Notes: a model not told the origin generated them from the sequence alone. A DNA stretch of 14,064 nt from Rhodobacteraceae bacterium UBA2776 (GCA_002352425.1 DEIK01000004.1:9465-23528); one strand, 5' to 3'. Counted from the first letter of the stretch, positions 6,435 through 13,938 are shown. Made by a program: numbers and translations.

Positions 6435-7251
6435 TTTCCTTGGCGATTGAACTGATCAAGGCCTGAAAATTTTGGAAGTCCCCGTTTGGTCGAATCAATC
6501 GCTCGTTCATATATAGGGATCGGTCAATTTCGATCTGAACCGCATGCTGGTGACGCGCCGGACGACCATAACGCTGGGTGATATAGGCCCCCGCAAAAGG
6601 TGCGTTGCGAACAACCTTCAACCCGGCGCGCGTGAACGCGGCCTCGACCCGGTCAACGACATCGCTTCTGGCAGTGGCCCCAAATCTGTCACCCAAGACG
6701 ATCTCGGGTTTTCGCGTACCTCTTCGCGTTGTACCCTTAACCGCCTCATGCGGCATCGAATGGCAATCAATCAAAATGGCCTCGCCAAACATCTGCAGAC
6801 TTTGCTCCAACACTGTTTCGAGCGTTGTGTGGTAAGGCATCCAATGCGCCGCCAATCGCGTTTCCACATCTACCCGTGTAAGCTTGCCACGGTAAATCGC
6901 CCGCCCGTTGGAAACCACACGCGGGATAACCCCTAACCCAGAAGCAATCCGCGCATTATGCGAACTTTGGCGCACCCCCTCGATCAGGGCCGGATCCAGC
7001 TCATCACAATTTCGATTCAAATCCACAAAAGCACGAGGCGTTTTGGCCAACAACAAGGGAGCCCCAAATGTCGGCACGTCAGCAAACAACAAATCAACAA
7101 AAGCATCCTCGCTTGAACGGACTGCCATTTCGTCCAATACCGTCTTGCGCAAAAAAGCACAGGAATAATTTCGACCACTATGCGGCGAAGCAAAAACCAC
7201 ATTTGTGGTGCGGTTCTTAGGTAAATTCAGTTGATAAGTGGCCTTTGACAT
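6391..7251 (-). CDS. N-formylglutamate amidohydrolase family protein
   Basis: Members remove the formyl group from N-formyl-L-glutamate in histidine degradation or act on related N-acyl amino acids. They are metal-dependent and cytoplasmic. The 286-residue protein shows the family blocks in order: ASPHSG (21-26), AFVDLNR (74-80), GLGVIPR (105-111), ILIDCHSMP (159-167), GDRFG (187-191), NAPFAGAYITQRYG (216-229) and VQIEIDRSLYM (238-248). H24, D77/N79/R80, H164 and E241 are candidate catalytic or metal residues by family pattern. The start has AAGGAG at good distance and a TTGATA/TATAGG promoter just upstream. No other hut genes are present, so histidine use cannot be inferred from context. The 3' end overlaps the CZB remnant. 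Confidence 0.92.
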   Translation of the reverse strand: MSKATYQLNLPKNRTTNVVFASPHSGRNYSCAFLRKTVLDEMAVRSSEDAFVDLLFADVPTFGAPLLLAKTPRAFVDLNRNCDELDPALIEGVRQSSHNARIASGLGVIPRVVSNGRAIYRGKLTRVDVETRLAAHWMPYHTTLETVLEQSLQMFGEAILIDCHSMPHEAVKGTTRRGTRKPEIVLGDRFGATARSDVVDRVEAAFTRAGLKVVRNAPFAGAYITQRYGRPARHQHAVQIEIDRSLYMNERLIRPNGDFQNFQALISSIAKEITQIGMSEIPLAAE

Positions 7252-7270
7252 CCGATCTCCTTAAACAATA

Positions 7271-7298
7271 CCTATAGCCTATTTCACAACCTTATCAA
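7271..7298 (-). promoter_or_regulatory. Promoter of the formylglutamate amidohydrolase gene
   Basis: Minus strand TTGATA (7298-7293), 16-base spacer, TATAGG (7276-7271). Transcription would start about 12-15 bases before the ATG at 7251, leaving just enough room for the AAGGAG. It stands back to back with the tRNA-Val promoter. Confidence 0.5.
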
Positions 7299-7304
7299 AA
7301 GCCC

Positions 7305-7333
7305 TTGATCACCGCCGCGACTCCTTTTATAGA
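7305..7333 (+). promoter_or_regulatory. Putative promoter for tRNA-Val and rpmJ
   Basis: TTGATC (7305-7310), exactly 17 bases, then TATAGA (7328-7333). Expected start is near 7340, about 60 bases before the tRNA. It is the best housekeeping-type match upstream of the tRNA. Confidence 0.5.
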
Positions 7334-7343
7334 CCAGCACACC

Positions 7344-7370
7344 GACGCGGTTCTGCCGCGTCCTATTTTT
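7344..7370 (+). terminator. Hairpin with U-run in the tRNA-Val leader
   Basis: GACGCGG (7344-7350) pairs perfectly with CCGCGTC (7356-7362) around a 5-base loop and is followed by CTATTTTT (7363-7370), the form of an intrinsic terminator. It lies between the putative promoter and the tRNA. CGTCC (7359-7363) could instead pair with GGACG (7374-7378), which would break the first hairpin. It may be an attenuator, an RNA-processing structure, or chance. Confidence 0.4.
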
Positions 7371-7401
7371 ATGGGACGTCTACGAATTGGTTCGGCCATA
7401 T

Positions 7402-7476
7402 GGGCGCTTAGCTCAGCGGTAGAGCACTTCGTTGACATCGAAGGGGTCACTGGTTCGATCCCAGTAGTGCCCACCA
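7402..7476 (+). tRNA. tRNA-Val (anticodon GAC)
   Basis: Complete 75-base cloverleaf with encoded CCA. The acceptor stem is GGGCGCT with AGTGCCC (one G-T pair). The D arm contains AGCTCAGCGGTAGAGC. The anticodon stem CTTCG/CGAAG encloses loop TTGACAT, giving anticodon GAC, which reads valine GUC and GUU codons. The T arm is ACTGG-TTCGATC-CCAGT. The discriminator is A at 7473 and CCA occupies 7474-7476. Confidence 0.97.
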
Positions 7477-7545
7477 TATGCCCGCATCGCGCGGGAACGA
7501 AATTGAAACAAAGGCGCCGCTGCGCCGCGATACGAGGAGAAGGTT

Positions 7546-7671
7546 ATGAAAATTCGCAATTCCTTGCGTTCACTCAAAGGCCGCCATCGCGATTGCCGCA
7601 TTGTGCGTCGCAAAGGCCGTGTTTACGTGATCAACAAAACGAACCCACGGTTCAAAGCTCGTCAGGGCTAA
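7546..7671 (+). CDS. rpmJ: 50S ribosomal protein L36 (bL36), zinc-free form
   Basis: A 41-residue basic protein, MKIRNSLRSL at the start and FKARQG at the end, matching bL36 of the large ribosomal subunit, where it contacts 23S rRNA. It is the form without a zinc site. Of the usual C-C-C-H ligands only C17 remains; the others align with H14, N30 and F36. Such forms are associated with zinc-independent ribosomes in bacteria that carry two bL36 copies, but here it may be the only copy, as in many alphaproteobacteria. AGGAG sits 6 bases before the ATG. A small hairpin (GGCGC/GCGCC, about 7513-7526) lies just upstream of the ribosome site. It follows tRNA-Val by 69 bases and ends before a strong terminator. 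Confidence 0.96.
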   Translation: MKIRNSLRSLKGRHRDCRIVRRKGRVYVINKTNPRFKARQG

Positions 7672-7694
7672 ACCAAACGACTACTGAATTGAAT

Positions 7695-7730
7695 AAGGCC
7701 GCCGAGCATCGCTCTGGCGGCCTTTTCTTT
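7695..7730 (+). terminator. Intrinsic terminator after rpmJ, probably bidirectional
   Basis: AAGGCCGCC (7695-7703) pairs with GGCGGCCTT (7716-7724). The inner GAGC/GCTC extends the stem with one bulged T and a 3-base loop, and TTTTCTTT follows. Read from the other side it has an AT-rich TTATTCAATT tail, so it could also end the leftward operon whose last gene stops at 7744. Confidence 0.88.
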
Positions 7731-7743
7731 GCTCTGGTGGTTG

Positions 7744-9381
7744 TTATTGCACCGCCATCAGCCGCACGATGGTTTGCTGCGTCGCATGCCCCGTAACTGG
7801 CAACTGCCGCACCCGTTGAAATTTGCGCATCGCACGACGGCTCTTATCATCAAACACACCATCGACTGGACCAGGATTTAGCCCCAAGTCGCTCAGTTTG
7901 CGCTCCACGAACACCCGAATCTCAACCGTCCCGGCAACACGCGCCTCTTCTTTGCGCGCACTGCGGATCAATTCGACCTTGCCGTCATGCTCCTCTAACG
8001 CGGCCAGTTTGGCCGTGGCGCTGGGCACAAATGCACCATTTGGGTATTTCCGCAGATAGACACGATAGGCCTTGGCCGACCCATCTGCGCGGACCTCATC
8101 CCAGTATTTACGTTCGGCCACTGCGGCCTTGGCACGGCGCTCGTTTTCAAATCTGACAATCTGCTTTTGCGCGATTTCAGAATAGGTCCCGTCCGGATAC
8201 CGCTTCAAATAGGATCGCAGGCTGTCTTCTGTGCCAGTTTCGCCGGTTTGGCCCCAATATTTGCGGTCTTTCAGCTCTTCTTCTTTTTGGCGACGACGCG
8301 CTTCGTTTTCCAACTCCTTTGCGCGCGCGTCAGCTGCTGATTGCAAGGCAGTAATCTGCTTACCCTTCAAATAGCCCGTCGCGTCGCGCCCAATCGAGGT
8401 TTGCCAAGCTAGGATCGCAGCGCGCGTGTTTGGTCCGAACAACCCATCTATCCCGCGTGGATCAAATTCGAGCATCGCCAAATTCCGCTGGATTTGACGC
8501 CGCGCTTGGCGGTTCAACTCCAACCGTTTCTCACCCTCCTTGGCGCGGCTTAACGGAGTGTTGGCAACCAATTTTTCGATCGCTTTGTTCGCATTGTCAA
8601 TGAAATGCCCCTCTGGATACCGCTCGACATAAGTCCTTAGGGCCTCAATCGTGCCAATGTCACGCACTGCCTTCCAGTAGGCCCGATCCGCCGGATTGAC
8701 GGTTGCTAGCGCAGCGGGGTCAGCGGTGGCGACCATGGGCAAGAACGGCCCAAACAGCGATGTATGTCCTGACACCACAGTGTTTGCGGGCGCCCCCCCC
8801 ATGACCTGACCGCGTTTCAACACGGATTGATTCAAAAACTGCATAACCTCGCGAGTCGGGCCGCGCACCAGTGTTACCCCCTGTGCAGCGGTCAAACCTT
8901 CGGCTTGCGGCACCAAAAAATCCCCCAAAAACATATCGCTAGCGTTTTCCCCGACAGCCATCACCGCTGCGCCGGGTTTTTGCGCCAAGACGTCCATCAG
9001 CCCACCCATAGACAAGCCAACATCGCCAATCGAAAGGATATTCGGTGCCTGAGCATCTGTCGCCAAAAACCAGCTGTCACGCTGGGTCGAAGCAATTTGT
9101 CCGCTGAGCACAACCACAACATGGTCAGCATCCGGTGCTGTCCGCACAAATTCAGAGGCCAGTTCGATCAGATCGCTTTTGGTTTGATTTTCGCCGTACA
9201 TCACCCGAAAGCCCGCAGCTTCAAGCGTGGTTTTTACCGACCGGACTTGTAGGGCATCTTGGGTTTTGGGTTGGGTCTTGAATGTGCTGTTTCCGACCAC
9301 CAATGCGATGTCTTCCGCCAGAACCGGCAATCCAGACACCGCCAAAGCGCTTGCGAGCGCCACCTGTTTGAAATTCAACAT
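7744..9381 (-). CDS. Exported caspase-like protein with peptidoglycan-binding-like modules
   Basis: Predicted periplasmic protein of 545 residues. A signal peptide (1-22, ending LPVLA-ED) is followed at once by a caspase/metacaspase-like p20 fold: IALVVGNSTF (25-34), VKTTLEAAGFRV (49-60), VVVVLSGQ (88-95) and SWFLATDAQ (103-111). The catalytic histidine position of SGHG is Q95 and the D-A-C-R block is replaced by VGEN near 143-146. The whole protein has no cysteine, so it cannot be a cysteine protease. Two peptidoglycan-binding-like helical domains follow: 294-347 (IDGLFGPNTRAAILAWQ) and 487-541 (VDGVFDDKSRRAMRKFQ). Three repeats with W...G...Y...YP-x-G lie at about 234-271, 374-411 and 425-461, and a charged coiled stretch at 350-372. 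The ATG at 9381 is preferred over a GTG at 9393, which touches the AAAGGAG. It follows the ligase-like gene by 31 bases. Confidence 0.85.
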   Translation of the reverse strand: MLNFKQVALASALAVSGLPVLAEDIALVVGNSTFKTQPKTQDALQVRSVKTTLEAAGFRVMYGENQTKSDLIELASEFVRTAPDADHVVVVLSGQIASTQRDSWFLATDAQAPNILSIGDVGLSMGGLMDVLAQKPGAAVMAVGENASDMFLGDFLVPQAEGLTAAQGVTLVRGPTREVMQFLNQSVLKRGQVMGGAPANTVVSGHTSLFGPFLPMVATADPAALATVNPADRAYWKAVRDIGTIEALRTYVERYPEGHFIDNANKAIEKLVANTPLSRAKEGEKRLELNRQARRQIQRNLAMLEFDPRGIDGLFGPNTRAAILAWQTSIGRDATGYLKGKQITALQSAADARAKELENEARRRQKEEELKDRKYWGQTGETGTEDSLRSYLKRYPDGTYSEIAQKQIVRFENERRAKAAVAERKYWDEVRADGSAKAYRVYLRKYPNGAFVPSATAKLAALEEHDGKVELIRSARKEEARVAGTVEIRVFVERKLSDLGLNPGPVDGVFDDKSRRAMRKFQRVRQLPVTGHATQQTIVRLMAVQ

Positions 9382-9412
9382 AATGTCACTCACTCCTTTG
9401 TTTTACATTGGA

Positions 9413-10609
9413 TCAATCGTAACTTCGCTGATCCTCAATCACTAAACCGTCGTTGGGCAGGCTGCCTTTTGCAACCAGCTCGATTTTGCCCTTTAACTTT
9501 AGAGTATCTGTAATTGATATCAAATAACGCTCTGCATCTGTAGCGTCCGTTTCGATCTGAACTGTCATCGCATCCATCTCGCCGTCACGGCTTGCGATCA
9601 CGCGGGCACGGCTGATTTCATCATGTTTGGCGACAAAATCGGCGACCTGTTCGGGGCGCACAAACATCCCCTTGATCTTGGCTGTTTGATCGGCACGCCC
9701 CATCCAACCCTTGATGCGCATATTGGTGCGCCCACAGGGGCTCTGGCCTTGCATCACGGCGCTAAGATCGCCTGTGGCAAAGCGGATCAGCGGGTAATCC
9801 GGGTTCAGCGAAGTCACAACCACCTCACCCACTTCGCCAACTGCAACCGGTATACCGGTGCCGGGCGTGACGATCTCGACGATCACGCCTTCATCAATAA
9901 TCATGCCTTCAACAGCTTGGCTTTCGTAGGCAATATTGCCCAAATCGGCGGTCGCATAGCTTTGTAAACACAGTATCCCACGGTCGGCATATTCCTGACG
10001 TAACGAGGGGAAGAGCGCCCCGCCGCCAACGGCCGCCCGCGAGATTTTTAGCGGCAAGCCTATGGCATCCGCTTTGTCCAAGATCACTTTCAAATAGTCC
10101 GGTGTGCCTGCATAGGCTGTCACGCCGATGTCATGCGCCGCGCGCGCCTGCAATTCGGTCTGGCCCGTACCAGCCGGCAATACAGTCGCCCCAACGGCCC
10201 GCGCACCAGATTCAAAAATCATGCCAGCTGGGGTCAGATGGTAACCAAAACAGTTCTGAACGATGTCGCCTTTGCCAATGCCACAAGCATGTAAAAACCG
10301 ACCCATCCGCCACCAATCATGGCTGATCCCGCCGGGCTCGTATATCGGGCCGGGGGATTGGAAAATATGCGCGACATTGCTGGTTTTAATACCACCAAAC
10401 GGCGGCTGCGCTTTTTGCCAGCCCGCCAGATCTGATTTACGTAACAACGGCAGCTTGGGCAAATCAGATAGCGATTTCACGCCTGCTGCAATCGCTTTCC
10501 AATCGTCCGGCGCATGTGTCTCGGCCAAGCGCGCGGTCAGAGCCGTTGTCTGCGCCGCCTCGCGTGCATCAGCTGAACGGGTTTCAAGGTCGTCGAAAAA
10601 AGTGCTCAT
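9413..10609 (-). CDS. Phenylacetate-CoA-ligase-like protein with degenerate ATP motifs
   Basis: The 398-residue protein aligns along its length with PaaK-type adenylate-forming CoA ligases. FGYHLTPAGMIFESGARAVG (121-140) and LPAGTGQTELQ (144-154) match the PaaK core, SYATADLG (217-224) stands at the Y-G-x-S/T-E position, PLIRFATGDL (273-282) is the R-x-x-TGD motif, and GRTNMRIKGWMGRAD with IKGMFVRPEQV (293-322) forms the hinge and C-terminal domain entry. Two key signatures are lost: the SSGTTG-type P-loop is FQSPGPIYEPGG (83-94), and the C-terminal P-R-x-x-G-K motif is LPNDGLVIED (384-393), without the lysine. True ligase activity is therefore doubtful. The ATG at 10609 overlaps the livF stop (ATGA), so it is coupled to the amino-acid importer. 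It could handle an unusual acid carried by that importer, or serve a non-catalytic role. Confidence 0.8.
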   Translation of the reverse strand: MSTFFDDLETRSADAREAAQTTALTARLAETHAPDDWKAIAAGVKSLSDLPKLPLLRKSDLAGWQKAQPPFGGIKTSNVAHIFQSPGPIYEPGGISHDWWRMGRFLHACGIGKGDIVQNCFGYHLTPAGMIFESGARAVGATVLPAGTGQTELQARAAHDIGVTAYAGTPDYLKVILDKADAIGLPLKISRAAVGGGALFPSLRQEYADRGILCLQSYATADLGNIAYESQAVEGMIIDEGVIVEIVTPGTGIPVAVGEVGEVVVTSLNPDYPLIRFATGDLSAVMQGQSPCGRTNMRIKGWMGRADQTAKIKGMFVRPEQVADFVAKHDEISRARVIASRDGEMDAMTVQIETDATDAERYLISITDTLKLKGKIELVAKGSLPNDGLVIEDQRSYD

Positions 10610-11430
10610 GACAACCACCGCTTACGACGACGATAAGACCGCACATCACGGAATGATTTGCGCCCCTCGTCCGAAACTCCCAAATAAAATTCCTTCACAT
10701 CGGGGTTTTCACGCAGGTCGGCGGCTGGGCCATCCATCACCACGCGGCCAGATTCCAGAATATAGCCGTAATGTGAATATTTCAGAGCCATATTGGTGTT
10801 TTGTTCGGCAAGCAGAAAGGACACGCCTTCTTCTTCGTTGATCTTTTTCACGATCTCGAAAATTTGCTCAACCAACTGTGGGGCCAATCCCATGGATGGC
10901 TCGTCCAGCAGAACGGTTTCAGGACGGCTCATTAGAGCGCGGCCCATGGCAACCATCTGTTGTTCACCGCCGGATGTATACCCAGCTTGCGATTTACGGC
11001 GCTCGCGCAGGCGAGGGAAATAATTGTAAACCATTTCAAGATCAGCTGACACCGCGCCTTTGCCGTCTTTGCGGGTGTAGGCACCGGTCATCAGGTTTTC
11101 TTCGACGGTCAAGTGTTCAAAACAGTGACGCCCTTCCATGACCTGGATAACGCCTTTGCGCACCATATCAGAGGGGTTCATATCGCCGACATCTTGGCCG
11201 CGATAACTGATTGAGCCTTTGGTAACCTCCCCGCGTTCTGAACGCAGCAGGTTTGAAATTGCTTTGAGCGTGGTGGTTTTCCCCGCCCCGTTGCCGCCCA
11301 TCAAGGCCGTGATACCGCCTTTGGGTACCGACAGGCTAACTCCTTTCAACACAAGGATCACGTGGTTGTAGATCACTTCGATGTTGTTGACCTCAAGGAG
11401 GGTCTCTTGTGTCTTTGTGGCGTCGAGCAT
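10606..11430 (-). CDS. livF: Branched-chain amino acid ABC transporter ATP-binding protein LivF-like
   Basis: ATPase subunit of a HAAT-family (Liv) importer on the cytoplasmic face of the inner membrane. All nucleotide-binding motifs are present in the 274 residues: Walker A GGNGAGKTT (45-53), ABC signature TSGGEQQM (152-159), and Walker B VLLDEPSMGLAP (173-184), followed by LLAEQNTNMAL, the EQN loop that LivF proteins have instead of an H-loop histidine. The tail after about 255 is longer and more basic than in E. coli LivF (SYRRRKRWLS). The start ATG has AGGAC upstream. The gene lies 65 bases after the binding-protein gene, with two GC-rich hairpins at the boundary, and overlaps the following ligase-like gene by 4 bases. 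The partner LivG is not in the window. Confidence 0.93.
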   Translation of the reverse strand: MLDATKTQETLLEVNNIEVIYNHVILVLKGVSLSVPKGGITALMGGNGAGKTTTLKAISNLLRSERGEVTKGSISYRGQDVGDMNPSDMVRKGVIQVMEGRHCFEHLTVEENLMTGAYTRKDGKGAVSADLEMVYNYFPRLRERRKSQAGYTSGGEQQMVAMGRALMSRPETVLLDEPSMGLAPQLVEQIFEIVKKINEEEGVSFLLAEQNTNMALKYSHYGYILESGRVVMDGPAADLRENPDVKEFYLGVSDEGRKSFRDVRSYRRRKRWLS

Positions 11431-11460
11431 TTTACATGTCCTGAATATTCAAACGAATTG

Positions 11461-11509
11461 CCCGGGCCACGCGAATGGCAGCCCGGGTATCGGGCTTAGT
11501 TACAGCCCG
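11461..11509 (-). promoter_or_regulatory. Two GC-rich hairpins at the binding-protein/livF boundary
   Basis: In transcript order the first hairpin is CGGGCT/AGCCCG (11509-11504 with 11496-11491), with the stop codon of the binding-protein gene mainly in its loop. The second is CCCGGGC/GCCCGGG (11487-11481 with 11467-11461). The following sequence CAATTCGTTTG has only a poor U-run, so full termination is unlikely. Such structures often stabilise the upstream mRNA or give partial read-through, which keeps binding protein more abundant than ATPase. Confidence 0.6.
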
Positions 11510-12779
11510 GTGTGATGTTGTTTTCAGCTGCATATGCGGCTGAATCTTCAGCAACCAATGCACCGATCACGTCTTGGTCAGACTGGACGTAGTCGGAAAC
11601 CGAGTTCCACTTGCCTGCTGCTGCGTCCCACTGAGCAACGCCAACAAAGCCGTTACCGCCATGATTTTGACAAGACACCTTGAACTCTGGCCCAAACTCA
11701 GGAAGCCCGGCTGCAGCCATTTTAGCCGCAGTAATTTCCAGTGCCGCCATGCCATCGCGCATTTGCACAGCATTGATGGCAGCAGTGCCGTGGATACCTT
11801 GTGCTGTTTTCACAGCTTCGGCAGCCAACATCGCCGCATACAAACCACGGTTATACAGAACCGTACCAAGTTGATCGCCTGCACCCGCAGCCTTACCAGC
11901 ATCCACAACATATTTTTGGATGTCAGCATAAACAGGGTAATCAGAACCAACGCCGTGGAATGTCAGCGATTTATAGCCATTCGCGCCAGCACCCGCAGGG
12001 ATAACGTCATTTTCAGAACCGGACCACCAGATACCGATGAAATGATCCATCGGGAATTTGATGTTCGCAGCTTCCTGAATGGCAACCGAATTCATAACAC
12101 CCCAGCCCCACATGAACACATAGTCAGGCTTCTCGCGGCGAATTTGCAGCCATTGCGATTTTTGCTCTTGGCCCGGGTGATCCACAGGGATCACTTTCAG
12201 CTCAAAACCGTGCTTTTTGGACAGCTCTTCCAATGTGCGGATCGGCTCTTTGCCGTAGGCAGAGTTGTGATAAATCAGCGTGATTTTTTTGCCTTTGATG
12301 TCACCACCTTCAACATCCAGAACATGGTTAACCGCACCTGATGCGCCATCCCAGTAGTTTGCGGGATAGTTAAAGATGTTGCGAAACACTTCGCCGTTCT
12401 TGGCGGACGTGCGACCGTAACCCATGGTGTGCATCGGAATGTCATCTGCTGTCATTTTCGGGATCAGCTGATAGGTGATGCCGGTGGACAGGGGTTGATA
12501 AACCAACGGGTTGCTGCCTTTGGTGGCTTCGTAGCATTCAACACCTTTTTCGGTGTTATAGCCGGTTTCGCATTCCATCAGTTTGGTCATTTCGCCACCG
12601 ATGCCGCCGTCACGTTCATTAAGCAGCGTGAAATAATCGGCATAGCCATCGGCAAACGGAATCCCGTTTGCGGCATAAGGTCCGGTGCGATAGCTGAGCG
12701 CCGGGAAGACCAGATCGGCCATTACCGGGGCTGCGGCCATTACTGCCGCAACTGCCATTGTTGCTAGTTTAAGTTTCAT
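11496..12779 (-). CDS. Periplasmic substrate-binding protein of the Liv-type importer
   Basis: Type-I periplasmic binding protein of the Leu/Ile/Val-binding (Peripla_BP_6) family, which captures the ligand and delivers it to LivHM. Of 427 residues, 1-21 form a signal peptide (VMAAAPVMA then D). The mature start DLVFPALSYRTGPYAANG (22-39) and DGYADYFTLLNERDGGIGG (44-62) are the usual first-domain strand and helix. GKKITLIYHNSAYGKEP (163-179) and PDYVFMWGWGVMNSVAIQEA (218-237) correspond to the hinge and second-lobe motifs. A pair of cysteines near 69 and 82 and another pair near 381 and 426 could be disulfides. The ATG follows an excellent GGAGGAG 8 bases away. The ligand cannot be read. It is longer than E. 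coli LivJ/LivK, as in Rhodobacteraceae members linked to an AMP-ligase gene. Confidence 0.92.
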   Translation of the reverse strand: MKLKLATMAVAAVMAAAPVMADLVFPALSYRTGPYAANGIPFADGYADYFTLLNERDGGIGGEMTKLMECETGYNTEKGVECYEATKGSNPLVYQPLSTGITYQLIPKMTADDIPMHTMGYGRTSAKNGEVFRNIFNYPANYWDGASGAVNHVLDVEGGDIKGKKITLIYHNSAYGKEPIRTLEELSKKHGFELKVIPVDHPGQEQKSQWLQIRREKPDYVFMWGWGVMNSVAIQEAANIKFPMDHFIGIWWSGSENDVIPAGAGANGYKSLTFHGVGSDYPVYADIQKYVVDAGKAAGAGDQLGTVLYNRGLYAAMLAAEAVKTAQGIHGTAAINAVQMRDGMAALEITAAKMAAAGLPEFGPEFKVSCQNHGGNGFVGVAQWDAAAGKWNSVSDYVQSDQDVIGALVAEDSAAYAAENNITPGCN

Positions 12780-12858
12780 TAGTAGTTCTCCTCCATTGAA
12801 TTGTCGTCTCGATAATCCCGCGTCGAGGTTTACCCGATCTTTTATAGTTGACCATACC

Positions 12859-13935
12859 CTAATGCGGGAACGGCCAAAGTCTTAGTTTTTCTTTTGCCAG
12901 TCGCCAAAGCTGCGCCAACCCGTGTGGTTCAAAAATCAGGAAGGCCATAATCAGCGCGCCAACAATAACAAATTCGAAATGTGCGGAAACATCTGTTGGC
13001 CAACCCAAATTCCCCACCAGAACATTCTTAAGTAGTACAGGCATCAACACCATGAACGCCGCCCCAAGGAATGATCCAAGGATTGATCCCAGCCCGCCGA
13101 TGATAACCATAAACAGCACGAGGAAAGATTTGGAAATCCCGAAGGCTTCGCCACCCTCAACTGCGCCCAGATAGACTGTGAACAGCAATGCGCCGGCAAT
13201 GCCGATGAAAAACGAGGACAACCCAAAGGCCGAAAGTTTGGCTTTCAGCGGGTTCACCCCGATGATCTCTGCCGCAATATCCATATCACGGATCGCCATC
13301 CAGCTACGCCCCAATGTGCCGCGCGTCAGGTTGCGCACAAACCATGCACAGCCCACCACAAAGACAAGACAAATCATATATTGCGCCCAGGCATCAACAT
13401 TCGGGCCAGTCACATTCACCCCGAACACTGTGCGTTCAGGTGCGTTGATCGTGCCAGAGGCCGAATAATTATAAAACCACGGCACCCGGTTAAACAACCA
13501 GATCAGGAAGAATTGCGAGGCAAGCGTTGCCACCGCCAGATAGAACCCTTTGATCCGCAACGAAGGCAGGCCAAACAGCATCCCGACCAGCGCCGTAATC
13601 ACGCCCGCGATCAAAATGTGGATGATGATTGAAACATCAGGGAATGACGTCATCAACTTATAGGCCGAATAGGCACCCACCGCCATAAACCCGCCGGTGC
13701 CAAGGCTAAGTTGCCCACAGTATCCGATCAGAATGTTCAGGCCCAAAGCGGCGATCACATAGATCAAGAAAGGCACCAGAACCGCACTGGCCCAATAATC
13801 ATTGATGACAAAAGGCACCACACAGAAGGCCACTAACAACAGGACGTAATAGGCCACGCGATCAAATTTGATCGGGAATGTTTGGTTGTCTTTTGCGTAA
13901 GATGTTTTGTAGTCACCTGCTTCACGATACAGCAT
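12859..13935 (-). CDS. livM: Branched-chain amino acid ABC transporter permease LivM-like
   Basis: One of the two permease subunits of the Liv-type importer. The 358-residue protein has about eight to ten membrane segments. GYCGQLSLGTGGFMAVGAY (71-89) is the typical LivM/LivH signature. The ATPase-contacting loop GRSWMAIRDMDIAAEIIGVN (209-228) and the GGLGSILGSFLGA stretch are also typical. The soluble N-terminus of about 27 residues is somewhat long. Its start lies 3 bases after the livH stop, with GAGAGG inside the livH end as ribosome site. The binding-protein gene follows after 79 bases, which hold its own strong Shine-Dalgarno but no convincing promoter. Confidence 0.94.
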   Translation of the reverse strand: MLYREAGDYKTSYAKDNQTFPIKFDRVAYYVLLLVAFCVVPFVINDYWASAVLVPFLIYVIAALGLNILIGYCGQLSLGTGGFMAVGAYSAYKLMTSFPDVSIIIHILIAGVITALVGMLFGLPSLRIKGFYLAVATLASQFFLIWLFNRVPWFYNYSASGTINAPERTVFGVNVTGPNVDAWAQYMICLVFVVGCAWFVRNLTRGTLGRSWMAIRDMDIAAEIIGVNPLKAKLSAFGLSSFFIGIAGALLFTVYLGAVEGGEAFGISKSFLVLFMVIIGGLGSILGSFLGAAFMVLMPVLLKNVLVGNLGWPTDVSAHFEFVIVGALIMAFLIFEPHGLAQLWRLAKEKLRLWPFPH

Positions 13936-13938
13936 CTG

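Noticed and set aside
7295..7477. Minus-strand 60-aa ORF reading VGTTGIEPVTPSMSTKC
   Set aside because: It is the antisense of tRNA-Val; this is a well-known spurious translation of tRNA genes.
7413..7613. Minus-strand 66-aa ORF ending HYWDRTSDPFDVNEVLYR
   Set aside because: It also arises from the antisense of tRNA-Val and rpmJ, a familiar false protein.
7305..7796. Plus-strand 163-aa ORF across the tRNA, rpmJ and terminator
   Set aside because: It passes through the tRNA, the rpmJ gene in another frame and a terminator, so it cannot be a gene.
11574..12341. Long plus-strand ORF of 255 aa
   Set aside because: It lies wholly antisense to the well-supported binding-protein gene and has a shadow-like composition.
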